This document shows, piece by piece, positions 24,175 through 31,729 of a stretch of DNA of 34,741 nucleotides (its first letter is position 1; the number at the start of each line of letters is the position of its first letter). Both the position numbers and the translations under genes were made by a program. Source of the stretch: Hydrogenophaga sp. (GTDB taxonomy: Bacteria > Pseudomonadota > Gammaproteobacteria > Burkholderiales > Burkholderiaceae_C); assembly GCF_026125825.1 (NCBI RefSeq), contig NZ_JAHCKK010000051.1, positions 1 through 34,741 on the forward strand, given 5' to 3'. The notes beneath the pieces were generated by a model. The model saw nothing but the letters and a program-made list of their open reading frames with translations. It was not told the origin of the DNA and did not search any database.

Positions 24175-24212
24175 AAAAAAAACGACCGTCCGGATAAATA
24201 CGAACGGTCGTT
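24175..24212 (-). promoter_or_regulatory. Inverted repeat with T8: TetR operator or intrinsic terminator
   Basis: AACGACCGT (24181-24189) and ACGGTCGTT (24204-24212) are a perfect 9-bp inverted repeat, 14 bases apart. Each arm sits in its own short palindrome-like site; the right one, GAACG-GT-CGTTC, is perfect. This suits two TetR dimers. On the minus strand the repeat is followed at once by eight Ts (24182-24175), which is also the form of an intrinsic terminator after slmA. Confidence 0.6.
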
Positions 24213-24271
24213 CTATTTTTACCGCAAAACCGGCCTCTGGTGCAAACCACCGGTGTTTTGTGTGACCTTTG

Positions 24272-24291
24272 TTTAGGGGCTGCGCCCTAAA
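24272..24291 (-). terminator. Short hairpin just after slmA
   Basis: TTTAGGG-GCTGCG-CCCTAAA, a perfect 7-bp stem with a 6-base loop, begins 7 bases after the slmA stop. No T-run follows on the minus strand, so its strength as a terminator is doubtful. Confidence 0.4.
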
Positions 24292-24298
24292 TGCCGTT

Positions 24299-24994
24299 TC
24301 AGTGGCGGACGATGGGCAGCAGCAGCGCGAGGCTGTGCTCCAGGCTTTCGCTGGGCGAGCGCTTGAAGCCGCTGCGCGCGAAGCGTTGCAGCCGCCCGAC
24401 GCAGAAGGCCGTGATGGCCGAGGCATCGGCCTGGGCATCGACCGTGGGCGTGGCGGCACCCGCCACCAGCGAGGTCTCGCGCAGGTTCTGGCGCAGCGCG
24501 GCCTCGATCTTGTCGAAGAAGAGGTTCATGCGCTGCTGCAGGCGCTCGTTCTCGTACACCAGCGCGTCACCGACCATGACGCGCGTCATGCCAGGGTTCT
24601 TCTCGCCGAACTGCAACAGCAGGGTGACCAGCTTGCGCGAGCGCACGTTGGCGTCGGCTTCGCGCTCGCCGAGCTGGTTGATGAGGCCGAACACCGATTG
24701 CTCGATGAACTCGATCAGGCCCTCGAACATCTGCGCCTTGCTGGCGAAATGGCGGTACAGCGCGGCCTCGCTGACTTCCAGCCTGGCCGCCAGGGCGGCG
24801 GTGGTGATGCGCTCGGCTCCCGGCTGCTGCAGCATCGTCGCCAGGGCTTCGAGGATCTGCACGCGGCGCTCACCCGGCTTGGGGCGCTTGCGCCCACCGC
24901 CGCCATCGGCATGCGCCGCCGCCTCGATGGCCTCGGCGGCTTCGCGCGCGGCTTTGTCTTCCGGGGTGGGGGACTCGGGGGCGGTGGATGTCAT
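24299..24994 (-). CDS. slmA: Nucleoid occlusion factor SlmA
   Basis: A 231-residue TetR-fold protein that blocks FtsZ assembly over the nucleoid. The match to E. coli SlmA is strong across the HTH (RITTAALAARLEVSEAALYRHF, about 62-83) and the segment after it (SKAQMFEGLIEFIEQS), and again at FGEKNPGMTRVM and NLFFDKIEAALRQNLRE. An extra N-terminal region of about 40 residues, acidic then basic (EDKAAREAAEAIEAAAHAD...GRKRPKPGERR), is typical of betaproteobacterial forms. Start: ATG 24994 is preferred over an in-frame GTG at 25060, although neither has a clear ribosome site. argB ends 117 bases upstream on the same strand, a neighbour pair I recall from other Burkholderiales. Confidence 0.9.
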   Translation of the reverse strand: MTSTAPESPTPEDKAAREAAEAIEAAAHADGGGGRKRPKPGERRVQILEALATMLQQPGAERITTAALAARLEVSEAALYRHFASKAQMFEGLIEFIEQSVFGLINQLGEREADANVRSRKLVTLLLQFGEKNPGMTRVMVGDALVYENERLQQRMNLFFDKIEAALRQNLRETSLVAGAATPTVDAQADASAITAFCVGRLQRFARSGFKRSPSESLEHSLALLLPIVRH

Positions 24995-25111
24995 GGGCGA
25001 GCGATCCGTAGGGTTTTCGGGGATTCTCGCACAGCGAGGTGCCTTCTCACTCACGGCCACCGCGAGGTTGCGAGACAGTGAGTGACCGCCTCGGCCATGC
25101 GGCGGCGGCCC

Positions 25112-26011
25112 TCAGTGCGAGCGGATCATGGTGCCGAAGGGCTCGTTGCCGAGGACCTCCAGCAGCAGGGCGTGAGGCACGCGGCCGTCGATGATGTGCA
25201 CCGCGTTCACGCCGCTCTTGGCCGCGTCCAGCGCGCCGGCGATCTTGGGGATCATGCCGCCGGAGATGGTGCCGTCCGCCACCAGGTCGTCGATCTGGCG
25301 CGGGGTGAGTTCGGTGAGCAGGCGCATGTCCTTGTCGAGCACGCCGCGGATGTTGGTGAGCATCAGCAGCTTCTCGGCCTGCAACACGGTGGCCAGCTTG
25401 GCTGCGACCACGTCGGCGTTGATGTTGTAGCTTTCGTTCTGCTCGCCAAATCCGATCGGGCTGACCACGGGGATGAACTGGTCGTCCTGCAGGGCCTTGA
25501 CCACCGAGGGGTCGATGCTGACGATGTCACCGACCTGGCCGACGTCGTGTTCCAGCTTGGGGTCCTTCTGGTCGGTCATGCGCAGTTTCTGCGCGCGGAT
25601 CATGGCGCCGTCGCGCCCGGTCAGGCCCACGGCCTTGCCACCGGCCTGGTTGATCAGGCCCACGATGTCCTGCTGAACCTCGCCGGCCAGCACCCACTCC
25701 ACCACTTCCATGGTCTCGGGGTCGGTCACGCGCATGCCCTGGATGAACTGGCCCTGCTTGCCCAGGCGCTTGAGCAGCGTCTCGATCTGCGGGCCGCCAC
25801 CGTGCACCACCACCGGGTTGATGCCGACCAGTTTGAGCAGCACCACGTCCTCGGCGAAGTCCTGCTGCAGGGCCGGGTCGGTCATGGCATTGCCGCCGTA
25901 CTTGATGACCATGGTCTTGCCGTGGTACTTGCGGATGTACGGCAGCGCCTGCGCCAGGATCTCGGCCTTGTCGCGCGGCGCAATGGAGGTGATGTCGGTG
26001 GGCTCGGTCAT
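25112..26011 (-). CDS. argB: Acetylglutamate kinase
   Basis: A 299-residue amino-acid kinase that phosphorylates N-acetylglutamate in the second step of arginine synthesis. Visible motifs: KYGGNAM (Lys37), VVHGGGPQI (69-76), [10 protein letters not shown] and the end [37 protein letters not shown]. The N-terminal helix ([21 protein letters not shown], residues 13-33) is the mark of the hexameric, arginine-inhibited form, so feedback control by arginine is likely. I chose ATG 26011 (MTEPTDIT), which has AGGA six bases upstream; the frame is open 10 codons further but without a site. The gap to the next gene on the left side (26012-26165) holds GC-rich repeat copy 3. Confidence 0.97.
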   Translation of the reverse strand: MTEPTDITSIAPRDKAEILAQALPYIRKYHGKTMVIKYGGNAMTDPALQQDFAEDVVLLKLVGINPVVVHGGGPQIETLLKRLGKQGQFIQGMRVTDPETMEVVEWVLAGEVQQDIVGLINQAGGKAVGLTGRDGAMIRAQKLRMTDQKDPKLEHDVGQVGDIVSIDPSVVKALQDDQFIPVVSPIGFGEQNESYNINADVVAAKLATVLQAEKLLMLTNIRGVLDKDMRLLTELTPRQIDDLVADGTISGGMIPKIAGALDAAKSGVNAVHIIDGRVPHALLLEVLGNEPFGTMIRSH

Positions 26012-26097
26012 GAAGGGTCCTGCAAAGACGGGCAAACCCAAATTCTAGAGCCGCAGCGTGACTCGTCCCGCGTGCCCGTCCCTCATCCAGAAATGCC

Positions 26098-26166
26098 GCG
26101 CAACCGGCTTTGCCGGGCCGCAGGCGTTGCCCCCGGAAAGGGGGTCGCGCGCAGCGCGACGGGGGT
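26098..26166. repeat. GC-rich dispersed intergenic repeat, copy 3
   Basis: Same blocks as copies 1 and 2 (GCGCAACCGGCTTTGCCGGG, CCGCAGG, a CCCCCGGAAAGGGGG stem, GTCGCGCGCAGCGCG, ACGGGGGT). The last base is the first base of the reductase stop codon complement (TTA at 26166-26168), so the element reaches into the gene end. Confidence 0.88.
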
Positions 26167-28151
26167 TAGAAATGAATTCCCCGCATCATCTGCTGCATGG
26201 CCACCGCCTCGGGCGAGAGCTGCGACTTCGCCCCCTTCTCGCCCTTGGCCGCCGATGAGTCCGGGAACATGCGGAAGCTGGTGTTCATGACGATCTGCGC
26301 CACGCGCGGCACCAGCGCGTGCATCACCTGGCCGGTGACGCCCAGGCGCGTGGCGATGCGCACCGGCTTGAAGATGCAGGCCTGCGCGATCATGTCGGCC
26401 GCTTCCTCGGGTGCGAGCGTGGGCACGTTCTGGTAGATCTTGGTCGGCGCGATCATGGGCGTGCGCACCAGCGGCATGTTGATGGTGGTGAAGGTGATGC
26501 CCTGGTCGGCGAACTCGCTGGAGGCGCAGCGCGTCCAGGCGTCCAGTGCGGCCTTGCTCGCCACGTAGGCCGAGAAGCGCGGCGCGTTGGTGAGCACCCC
26601 GATGGAACTGATGTTGACCACATGGCCCTTGCGCTTGGCCACCATGCCGGGCAGCAGGCCCATGGTCACGCGCAGGCAGCCGAAGTAGTTCAGCTGCATC
26701 GTGCGCTCGAAATCGTGGAAGCGGTCGTAGCTGCCTTCGATGGCGCGGCGGATCGAGCGGCCGGCGTTGTTGATCAGGAAGTCCACGCCGCCGTGGTTCT
26801 GGATCAGCAGTTGCACGAAGCGGTCGCAGTCGGCCATGTCGGCGATGTCGGCCGGGTAGGCCACGAACTGGTAGCCCTTGTCGCGGGCCTCCTTGCAGGC
26901 CTCGTCGAGCTTGTCCTGGTCGCGTCCGCAGATGATGGTGATGGCACCGGCCTCGGCGAACTTGTGCGCCGCCGCCAGCCCGATGCCCGAGCTGCCGCCG
27001 GTGACCAGCACCACCTTGCCCGCGACCGTGCCCCTGAGGCTGCGGTCGATGTGCAGGTCGGGGTCGAGGTGGCGCTCCCAGTAGTCCCACAGGCGCCAGG
27101 CGTAGTCCTTGAGGTTGGGGCACTCGATGCCGCTGCCCTTGAGCGCGGCCAGCGTGTCACGGCAGTCGAAACGCGTGGGGTAGTTGACGAAAGTCATCAT
27201 GTCCTCGGGCAGTCCGAGGTCCTGCATGATCGCCTTGTAGACGCGGCGCACCGGCGCCAGCGCCATCAGACCCTTCTTCACGCTCTTGGGAATGAAGCCC
27301 ATCAGCGCGGCATTGACGAACAGGTTCATCTTGGGCGCGTGCGCGGCTTTGCTCAGGATGTCGAGCACGTCGCCCACGCGGTAGCCCATGGGGTCGACCA
27401 GGTGGAAGCAGGCGCCGCTGGCGCGCTTCTGGTGGGCGATGTGGTCAAGCGAATCGACCACGAAGTCGACCGGCACGATGTTGATGCGACCGCCTTCCAG
27501 GCCGACGCTGGGCATCCAGGGCGGCAGGATCTGGCGCATGCGCTGGATCAGCTTGAAGAAGTAGTAGGGCCCGTCGATCTTGTCCATCTCGCCCGTGCGC
27601 GAGTCACCCACCACGGCGGCCGGCCGGTACACGCTCCAGGGCACCTTGCATTCCTTGCGAACGATCTTCTCGCTCTCGTGCTTGGTCATGAAGTAGGGGT
27701 GGTCGTAGTTCTCGGCCTCTTCGAACATGTCCTCGCGGAACACGCCCTCGTACAGGCCGGCGGCGGCGATCGACGAGACGTGGTGGAAGTGCCCTGCGCC
27801 GATCGCCTTGGCGAACTCGACCGTGTTGCGCGTGCCGTCCACGTTGACCGCGATCTGGCTTTCCTCGTCCGCCTCCAGGTCGTACACGGCGGCGAGGTGG
27901 AAGAAGTGGTCGATCTGGCCTTTGAGCGCCTTCACGTCGTCGGCCGAGACGCCCAGCTTCCTGGCGGTGAGATCGCCGAACACCGGCACCGCGCGCGAAG
28001 CGCTCACACCCCAGTACTCGCGCAGCCCCGCCACCTTGCCTTCGCTCTCCTGACGGATCAGGAAATGCACCACCGCGCCCTTGCGTTGCAGCAGCTTGGC
28101 CACCAGGCGTTTGCCAATGAAGCCGGTGGCACCGGTGACGAAGTAATGCAT
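26166..28151 (-). CDS. Two-domain fatty acyl-CoA reductase (alcohol-forming, Marinobacter type)
   Basis: A 661-residue protein with two Rossmann reductase domains. The N-terminal extended SDR/epimerase-like domain (1 to about 365) has TGATGFIG (6-13), HVSSIAAAG and Y153-x3-K157. The C-terminal classical SDR domain (about 375-640) has TGGSSGIG (384-391), NISSIG (513-518) and Y529-x3-K533. Length, order and many segments (GDLTARKLG, HLAAVYDLEADEE, FREDMFEEAE, MDKIDGPYYFFK, FERTMQLNYFG, NMPLVRTPMIAPTKIY) match the 661-residue Marinobacter acyl-CoA reductase as I remember it, which reduces acyl-CoA through aldehyde to fatty alcohol with NADPH. AGGAG precedes the ATG. It is divergent from the phasin gene. 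An uncharacterised SDR fusion is the alternative. Confidence 0.85.
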   Translation of the reverse strand: MHYFVTGATGFIGKRLVAKLLQRKGAVVHFLIRQESEGKVAGLREYWGVSASRAVPVFGDLTARKLGVSADDVKALKGQIDHFFHLAAVYDLEADEESQIAVNVDGTRNTVEFAKAIGAGHFHHVSSIAAAGLYEGVFREDMFEEAENYDHPYFMTKHESEKIVRKECKVPWSVYRPAAVVGDSRTGEMDKIDGPYYFFKLIQRMRQILPPWMPSVGLEGGRINIVPVDFVVDSLDHIAHQKRASGACFHLVDPMGYRVGDVLDILSKAAHAPKMNLFVNAALMGFIPKSVKKGLMALAPVRRVYKAIMQDLGLPEDMMTFVNYPTRFDCRDTLAALKGSGIECPNLKDYAWRLWDYWERHLDPDLHIDRSLRGTVAGKVVLVTGGSSGIGLAAAHKFAEAGAITIICGRDQDKLDEACKEARDKGYQFVAYPADIADMADCDRFVQLLIQNHGGVDFLINNAGRSIRRAIEGSYDRFHDFERTMQLNYFGCLRVTMGLLPGMVAKRKGHVVNISSIGVLTNAPRFSAYVASKAALDAWTRCASSEFADQGITFTTINMPLVRTPMIAPTKIYQNVPTLAPEEAADMIAQACIFKPVRIATRLGVTGQVMHALVPRVAQIVMNTSFRMFPDSSAAKGEKGAKSQLSPEAVAMQQMMRGIHF

Positions 28152-28362
28152 GAAGGTCTCCTGAAGCGGTTGGATCGAAGGAAGTGGGGCGCAGCGTGTC
28201 CGCCATTCTTGACCAGGTCAAGGACGCGCGCCTTCCGCAAAAACCCGTGTGGGGTTTAGTCTTGCGCCCCTACACACGCCCGGCGCACGGGCCGTACAGT
28301 GGCCCATCGTTGCGGCGGACCATTCGCCCTCCCTTCTTCCCAACCCCTCCAGGAGCATCCCC
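28152..28362. promoter_or_regulatory. Divergent promoter region of the reductase and phasin with two palindromes
   Basis: This is the longest gene-free stretch in the window (211 bases). It holds CTTGACC-A-GGTCAAG (28208-28222), a perfect 15-base palindrome, and AAACCC-GTGTG-GGGTTT (28241-28257). Either could be an operator, for example for the TetR protein at 30274. AGGAG at 28351-28355 is the phasin ribosome site. I cannot assign -35/-10 elements with confidence. Confidence 0.45.
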
Positions 28363-28890
28363 ATGGTCAAGAAAATCCAGAAAGCCGGCAGCGCCGCCAA
28401 GCCCACCGCCGCGGGCTTCAACTCTCCGCTGTCGGGCGCGATCAAGGACTCCGCGCAGCAGATCTGGCTGGCCGGCCTGGGCGCGTTCTCCAAGGCGCAG
28501 GAAGAAGGTGGCAAGGCCTTCGAGTCGTTGGTGAAGGAGGGCCTGTCCATCCAGCGCAAGACGCAGGCCGTGGCCGAGGAGCGCCTCTCCGAAGCGACCA
28601 GCCGCGTGAGCAGCATGGCCGCCGACATCTCGTCCAAGGCCACCGGCCAGTGGGACAAGCTGGAGAACATCTTCGAGGAGCGCGTGGCCAAGGCCCTGAA
28701 CAAGCTGGGCGTGCCTTCGGCGCGCGACGTGGAAGCCCTGATCGAACGCATCGATGCGCTCAACCGCCACGTGCAAGGCCTTGGCACCAAGACCCCCGCC
28801 AAGACCGCCGCGCGCAAGGCCGCACCAGCGAAGAAGGCCGCGCCCGCCAAGAAAGCGGCCGCACGCAAGGCCCCGCGCAAGGCGGCCTGA
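28363..28890 (+). CDS. Phasin family / polyhydroxyalkanoate granule-associated protein
   Basis: A 175-residue protein with two parts. Residues about 20-135 are a long amphipathic helical phasin domain (DSAQQIWLAGLGAFSKAQEEGGKAFESLV, then coiled-coil heptads up to ALIERIDALNRHV). Residues about 140-175 are an Ala/Lys/Pro-rich, histone-like tail (KAAPAKKAAPAKKAAARKA), as in PhaF, which can bind nucleic acid and tether granules to the nucleoid. The ATG 28363 has AGGAG with a 7-base spacer; the open frame upstream is not protein-like. A strong terminator follows at 28924-28946. Coating of PHA granules is the known role; coating of other neutral-lipid bodies is possible given the reductase next door. 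Confidence 0.9.
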   Translation: MVKKIQKAGSAAKPTAAGFNSPLSGAIKDSAQQIWLAGLGAFSKAQEEGGKAFESLVKEGLSIQRKTQAVAEERLSEATSRVSSMAADISSKATGQWDKLENIFEERVAKALNKLGVPSARDVEALIERIDALNRHVQGLGTKTPAKTAARKAAPAKKAAPAKKAAARKAPRKAA

Positions 28891-28923
28891 GCCGATGCGC
28901 GCCGGTCGCGGCAGCAGGGACGA

Positions 28924-28946
28924 GGGGGCGCATGACGCCCCCTTTT
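28924..28946 (+). terminator. Rho-independent terminator after the phasin gene
   Basis: GGGGGCG-CATGA-CGCCCCC followed by TTTT: a 7-bp GC stem with a 5-base loop and a short U-run, 33 bases after the phasin stop. Confidence 0.85.
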
Positions 28947-29010
28947 CGCGTGCGCGGCGCATGCTGCAATGCAGCAGTTTCGCCGCGCTGCGCGGTCTAC
29001 ACTCAAACGC

Positions 29011-30261
29011 ATGACGACGTCCCGCAAAGCCTCCCCTCCCACGGCCCAGAGGAAGTCGAGCCGTCCCCGCATCGCCCTGGCGCTGGCCGGCGGCGGCCCA
29101 CTCGGGGCGATCTACGAAATCGGCGCGCTCTGCGCGCTGGACGACACGCTGCAGGGGCTGGACCTCAACGACTGCGAACACTATGTCGGCGTGTCCGCCG
29201 GTGGCTTCATCGCGGCCGGCCTGGCCAACGGCCTGCGTCCGCGCCAGCTGTGCGAGGCCTTCATCGAAGACCGCCCTGGCGACGACAACTTCGACCCGTC
29301 CTGGCTGCTCAGGCCAGCCTGGGGCGAGTTCGGTGAGCGGCTGCAGCGACTGCCACGCCTGGTCGGCAGTGCCCTGTGGGCCTGGGGTGTGCATCGCAAG
29401 CCCTTCACCCACGCGCTGGAGCGGGTGGGTGCCGCGCTGCCCACGGGCGTGCTGGACAACGAAGGCATCCACCATCAGATCGAGCGCCTGTTCAGCCAGC
29501 CCGGGCGCAGCAACGACTTTCGCGAACTGCGCGCGCGCCTGACCTTGGTGGCCACGCAGCTCGACACCGGCGATGCGGCCCCCTTCGGCCGCCCCGGGTG
29601 GGACCATGTGCCGATCTCGCGCGCCATCCAGGCCAGCGCGGCCCTGCCCGGCCTGTTCCCCCCGGTGGAGATCGGCGGCCAGCACTACGTGGACGGCGCA
29701 CTGAAGAAGACGCTGCACGCCACGGTGGCCCTCGACGAAGGGACCGACCTGCTGCTGTGCCTGAACCCGCTGGTGCCGTTCCACACCAACCCCAGCCTGC
29801 ACGACGGCCGGCGCATTCCCTCGCTGGTCGAGGGCGGCCTCCCCGCGGTGATGAGCCAGACCTTCCGCTCGATGATCCATTCGCGGCTGGCGCTGGGCCT
29901 CAAGCACTACGAGCGCGCCTACCCCGACACCGACATCGTGTTGATCGAACCCGACCAACGCGACGCCACGCTGTTCTTCGCGAACACCTTCAGCTACCGG
30001 CAGCGCCGCGAGATCGCGGAGCACGCCTACCAGCAGACCCGCCGCATGCTGCTGGACCGCCAGACCGAGCTCGCGCCGCAGTTGGCGCGCCACGGCGTCA
30101 CGCTGGACCTGGCCGCGCTGCGCGACCCGCGGCGGCGACTGCTGGGGGCGAGCCCGCGCACGGGCGCGGGGCGCAACACCCTGGCCACGCGGCTGCATGC
30201 CACGCTGGATGACCTGCAGCGGCACCTCAAAGCTCCCGCCGCGCCTGCTCACAGCCGCTGA
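29011..30261 (+). CDS. Cytosolic patatin-like phospholipase
   Basis: A 416-residue patatin-fold hydrolase without signal peptide. The oxyanion loop is AGGGPLG (near 29-35), the nucleophile elbow is GVSAGG (catalytic Ser near 66), and the catalytic Asp lies in YVDGALKKT, with DGA where most patatins have DGG. The C-terminal 100 residues are helical and basic. I chose ATG 29011 (MTTSRKASPP); an in-frame ATG at 28969 is possible, but it lies soon after the phasin terminator and adds an Arg-rich stretch. No ribosome site is clear for either. It is followed 12 bases later by a TetR gene, so the two are co-transcribed. Lipid-body or membrane-lipid hydrolysis is inferred. Confidence 0.87.
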   Translation: MTTSRKASPPTAQRKSSRPRIALALAGGGPLGAIYEIGALCALDDTLQGLDLNDCEHYVGVSAGGFIAAGLANGLRPRQLCEAFIEDRPGDDNFDPSWLLRPAWGEFGERLQRLPRLVGSALWAWGVHRKPFTHALERVGAALPTGVLDNEGIHHQIERLFSQPGRSNDFRELRARLTLVATQLDTGDAAPFGRPGWDHVPISRAIQASAALPGLFPPVEIGGQHYVDGALKKTLHATVALDEGTDLLLCLNPLVPFHTNPSLHDGRRIPSLVEGGLPAVMSQTFRSMIHSRLALGLKHYERAYPDTDIVLIEPDQRDATLFFANTFSYRQRREIAEHAYQQTRRMLLDRQTELAPQLARHGVTLDLAALRDPRRRLLGASPRTGAGRNTLATRLHATLDDLQRHLKAPAAPAHSR

Positions 30262-30273
30262 AAGCGCCGCGCC

Positions 30274-30933
30274 ATGGCCAAGAAAGCCCCGCGACGCACT
30301 GCCGAGCGCATCCTGGAGGTCACGCTCGAGCTGTTCAACCGTTTCGGCGAGCCCAACGTTTCCACGACGCTGATCTCGGCCGAGCTCGGCATCAGCCCCG
30401 GCAACCTGTATTACCACTACCCGGCCAAGGACGAACTGATCAACTCGCTGTTCGAGCGCTACGAGCGCTCGCTTGGCGAGCTGCTCAGCGCCAGCGAAGG
30501 CGTGCGCAACGTGGAGGACGCCTGGTTCTTCCTGCACTCGCTGTTCGAGATCATCTGGGAGTACCGCTTTCTCTACCGCGACCTCAACGACCTGCTGTCA
30601 AAGAACCGGCTGCTGGAAACCCGCTTCCAGACGGTGCTGAAGAACAAGTCGCGCGCGATCCGCCACCTGCTCGACGGCATGAGCCGGCACGGCGCGGTGA
30701 GCATCGACGCGCGCGAGATCGAGCCCACTGCCACCAGCATGGTGGTGGTGCTCACCTACTGGCTGAGCTTCGAGTACGTGCGCGACCCGCGCCACGCCCT
30801 GGAGCCCGACAACGCGCAGCAGGCCCTGCTGCGTGGCGCACACCATGTGCTCAACCTGCTGGCGCCCTACCTGGAAGCCACGCAGCGGCAACACCTCATG
30901 ACGCTCACCGGCGCCTACGGTTCCCAGTCCTGA
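30274..30933 (+). CDS. TetR family transcriptional regulator
   Basis: A 219-residue protein. The HTH is at about 8-52 (TAERILEVTLELFNRFGEPNVSTTLISAELGISPGNLYYHYPAKDELI), with the LYYHY(P)xK signature of the TetR recognition helix. The ligand domain (about 60-219) is rich in aromatic residues (WFFLHSLFEIIWEYRFLYRDL), suggesting a hydrophobic effector such as an acyl-CoA or fatty acid. It lies between the patatin and the helical-repeat gene with gaps of 12 and 22 bases. Likely targets are its own operon and perhaps the palindromes in the reductase/phasin intergenic region; this is inference. Confidence 0.88.
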   Translation: MAKKAPRRTAERILEVTLELFNRFGEPNVSTTLISAELGISPGNLYYHYPAKDELINSLFERYERSLGELLSASEGVRNVEDAWFFLHSLFEIIWEYRFLYRDLNDLLSKNRLLETRFQTVLKNKSRAIRHLLDGMSRHGAVSIDAREIEPTATSMVVVLTYWLSFEYVRDPRHALEPDNAQQALLRGAHHVLNLLAPYLEATQRQHLMTLTGAYGSQS

Positions 30934-30955
30934 ACACCTCCCCGGAGAATCCACC

Positions 30956-31729
30956 ATGGCCGATTGGAAACCCTTTCCCTCCGAAGGCCACAGCCCGCTC
31001 GACGCCGATCGCCTCAAGGCGCTCTGGCACCGGCTGCACCGCGGCGACGCGGAGCCCTGGCCGGATGAGTCTGCTGTGGTGCAGGCCTGGGTGCTGTTTC
31101 ACAACGGCGAGTTCCAGCGCGCCGCCGAAGCCGGCCTGGCATTGGGCGATGCGGGCATGAACGTGGCCAACAAAGCCACCTGCATCTACGCCAACTACCT
31201 GGAGGCGCGAGAGCAGGTCCGCCAGGACCTGCTGCTCGAAGCCGCCGCCCGGGCTGAGGCCCTGCAGCACCGGCAACCCGAACACACCGGCGCCTGGTAC
31301 TGGCAGGCCTACGCACTGGGCCGCTACAGCCAGGGCATCAGCGTGGCCAAGGCGCTCACGCAAGGTCTGGGTGTGCGCATCCGCCATGCGCTGGAGACCG
31401 CCATCGCGCGCTGCCCGCAACACGCCGACGCCCACCTGGCGCTCGCGTCGTTCCACGCCGAGGTGATCGACAAGGTGGGCAGCATGGTCGGTGGCATGAC
31501 CTACGGCGCGAGCAAGGCCACCGGGCTGGCGCTCTACGAAAAGGCCATGGAACTCAACCCGGACTCGGTCGTCACGCTGAGCGAATACGCCAACGGCCTG
31601 GTCATGCTGGAGGGCGTGGACGCGCTGCCCGAGGCCAACCGCCTGCTCGACCGTGCGGCATCGATCAAGCCGCAGGACGCGATGGAGCGTCTGTATGCGG
31701 CCTCGGCGCGGGTGGCGCTGGAGAGCTGA
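30956..31729 (+). CDS. Helical-repeat (TPR-like) protein of unknown function
   Basis: A 257-residue soluble protein of paired helices. TPR-like pieces can be seen: AWVLFHNGEFQRAAEAGLALGD (about 44-65), HTGAWYWQAYALGRYSQGIS, ETAIARCPQHADAHLALASFHAEVI (about 143-167), and ALYEKAMELNPDSVVTLSEYANGLVML. There is no signal peptide or membrane segment. Such folds mediate protein-protein contacts; I do not recognise a named family. GGAGA precedes the ATG. It is the third gene of the patatin-TetR run. Its TGA is directly followed by the complement of the DUF2817 stop (TCA), so the two convergent genes touch with no intergenic base. Confidence 0.8.
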   Translation: MADWKPFPSEGHSPLDADRLKALWHRLHRGDAEPWPDESAVVQAWVLFHNGEFQRAAEAGLALGDAGMNVANKATCIYANYLEAREQVRQDLLLEAAARAEALQHRQPEHTGAWYWQAYALGRYSQGISVAKALTQGLGVRIRHALETAIARCPQHADAHLALASFHAEVIDKVGSMVGGMTYGASKATGLALYEKAMELNPDSVVTLSEYANGLVMLEGVDALPEANRLLDRAASIKPQDAMERLYAASARVALES

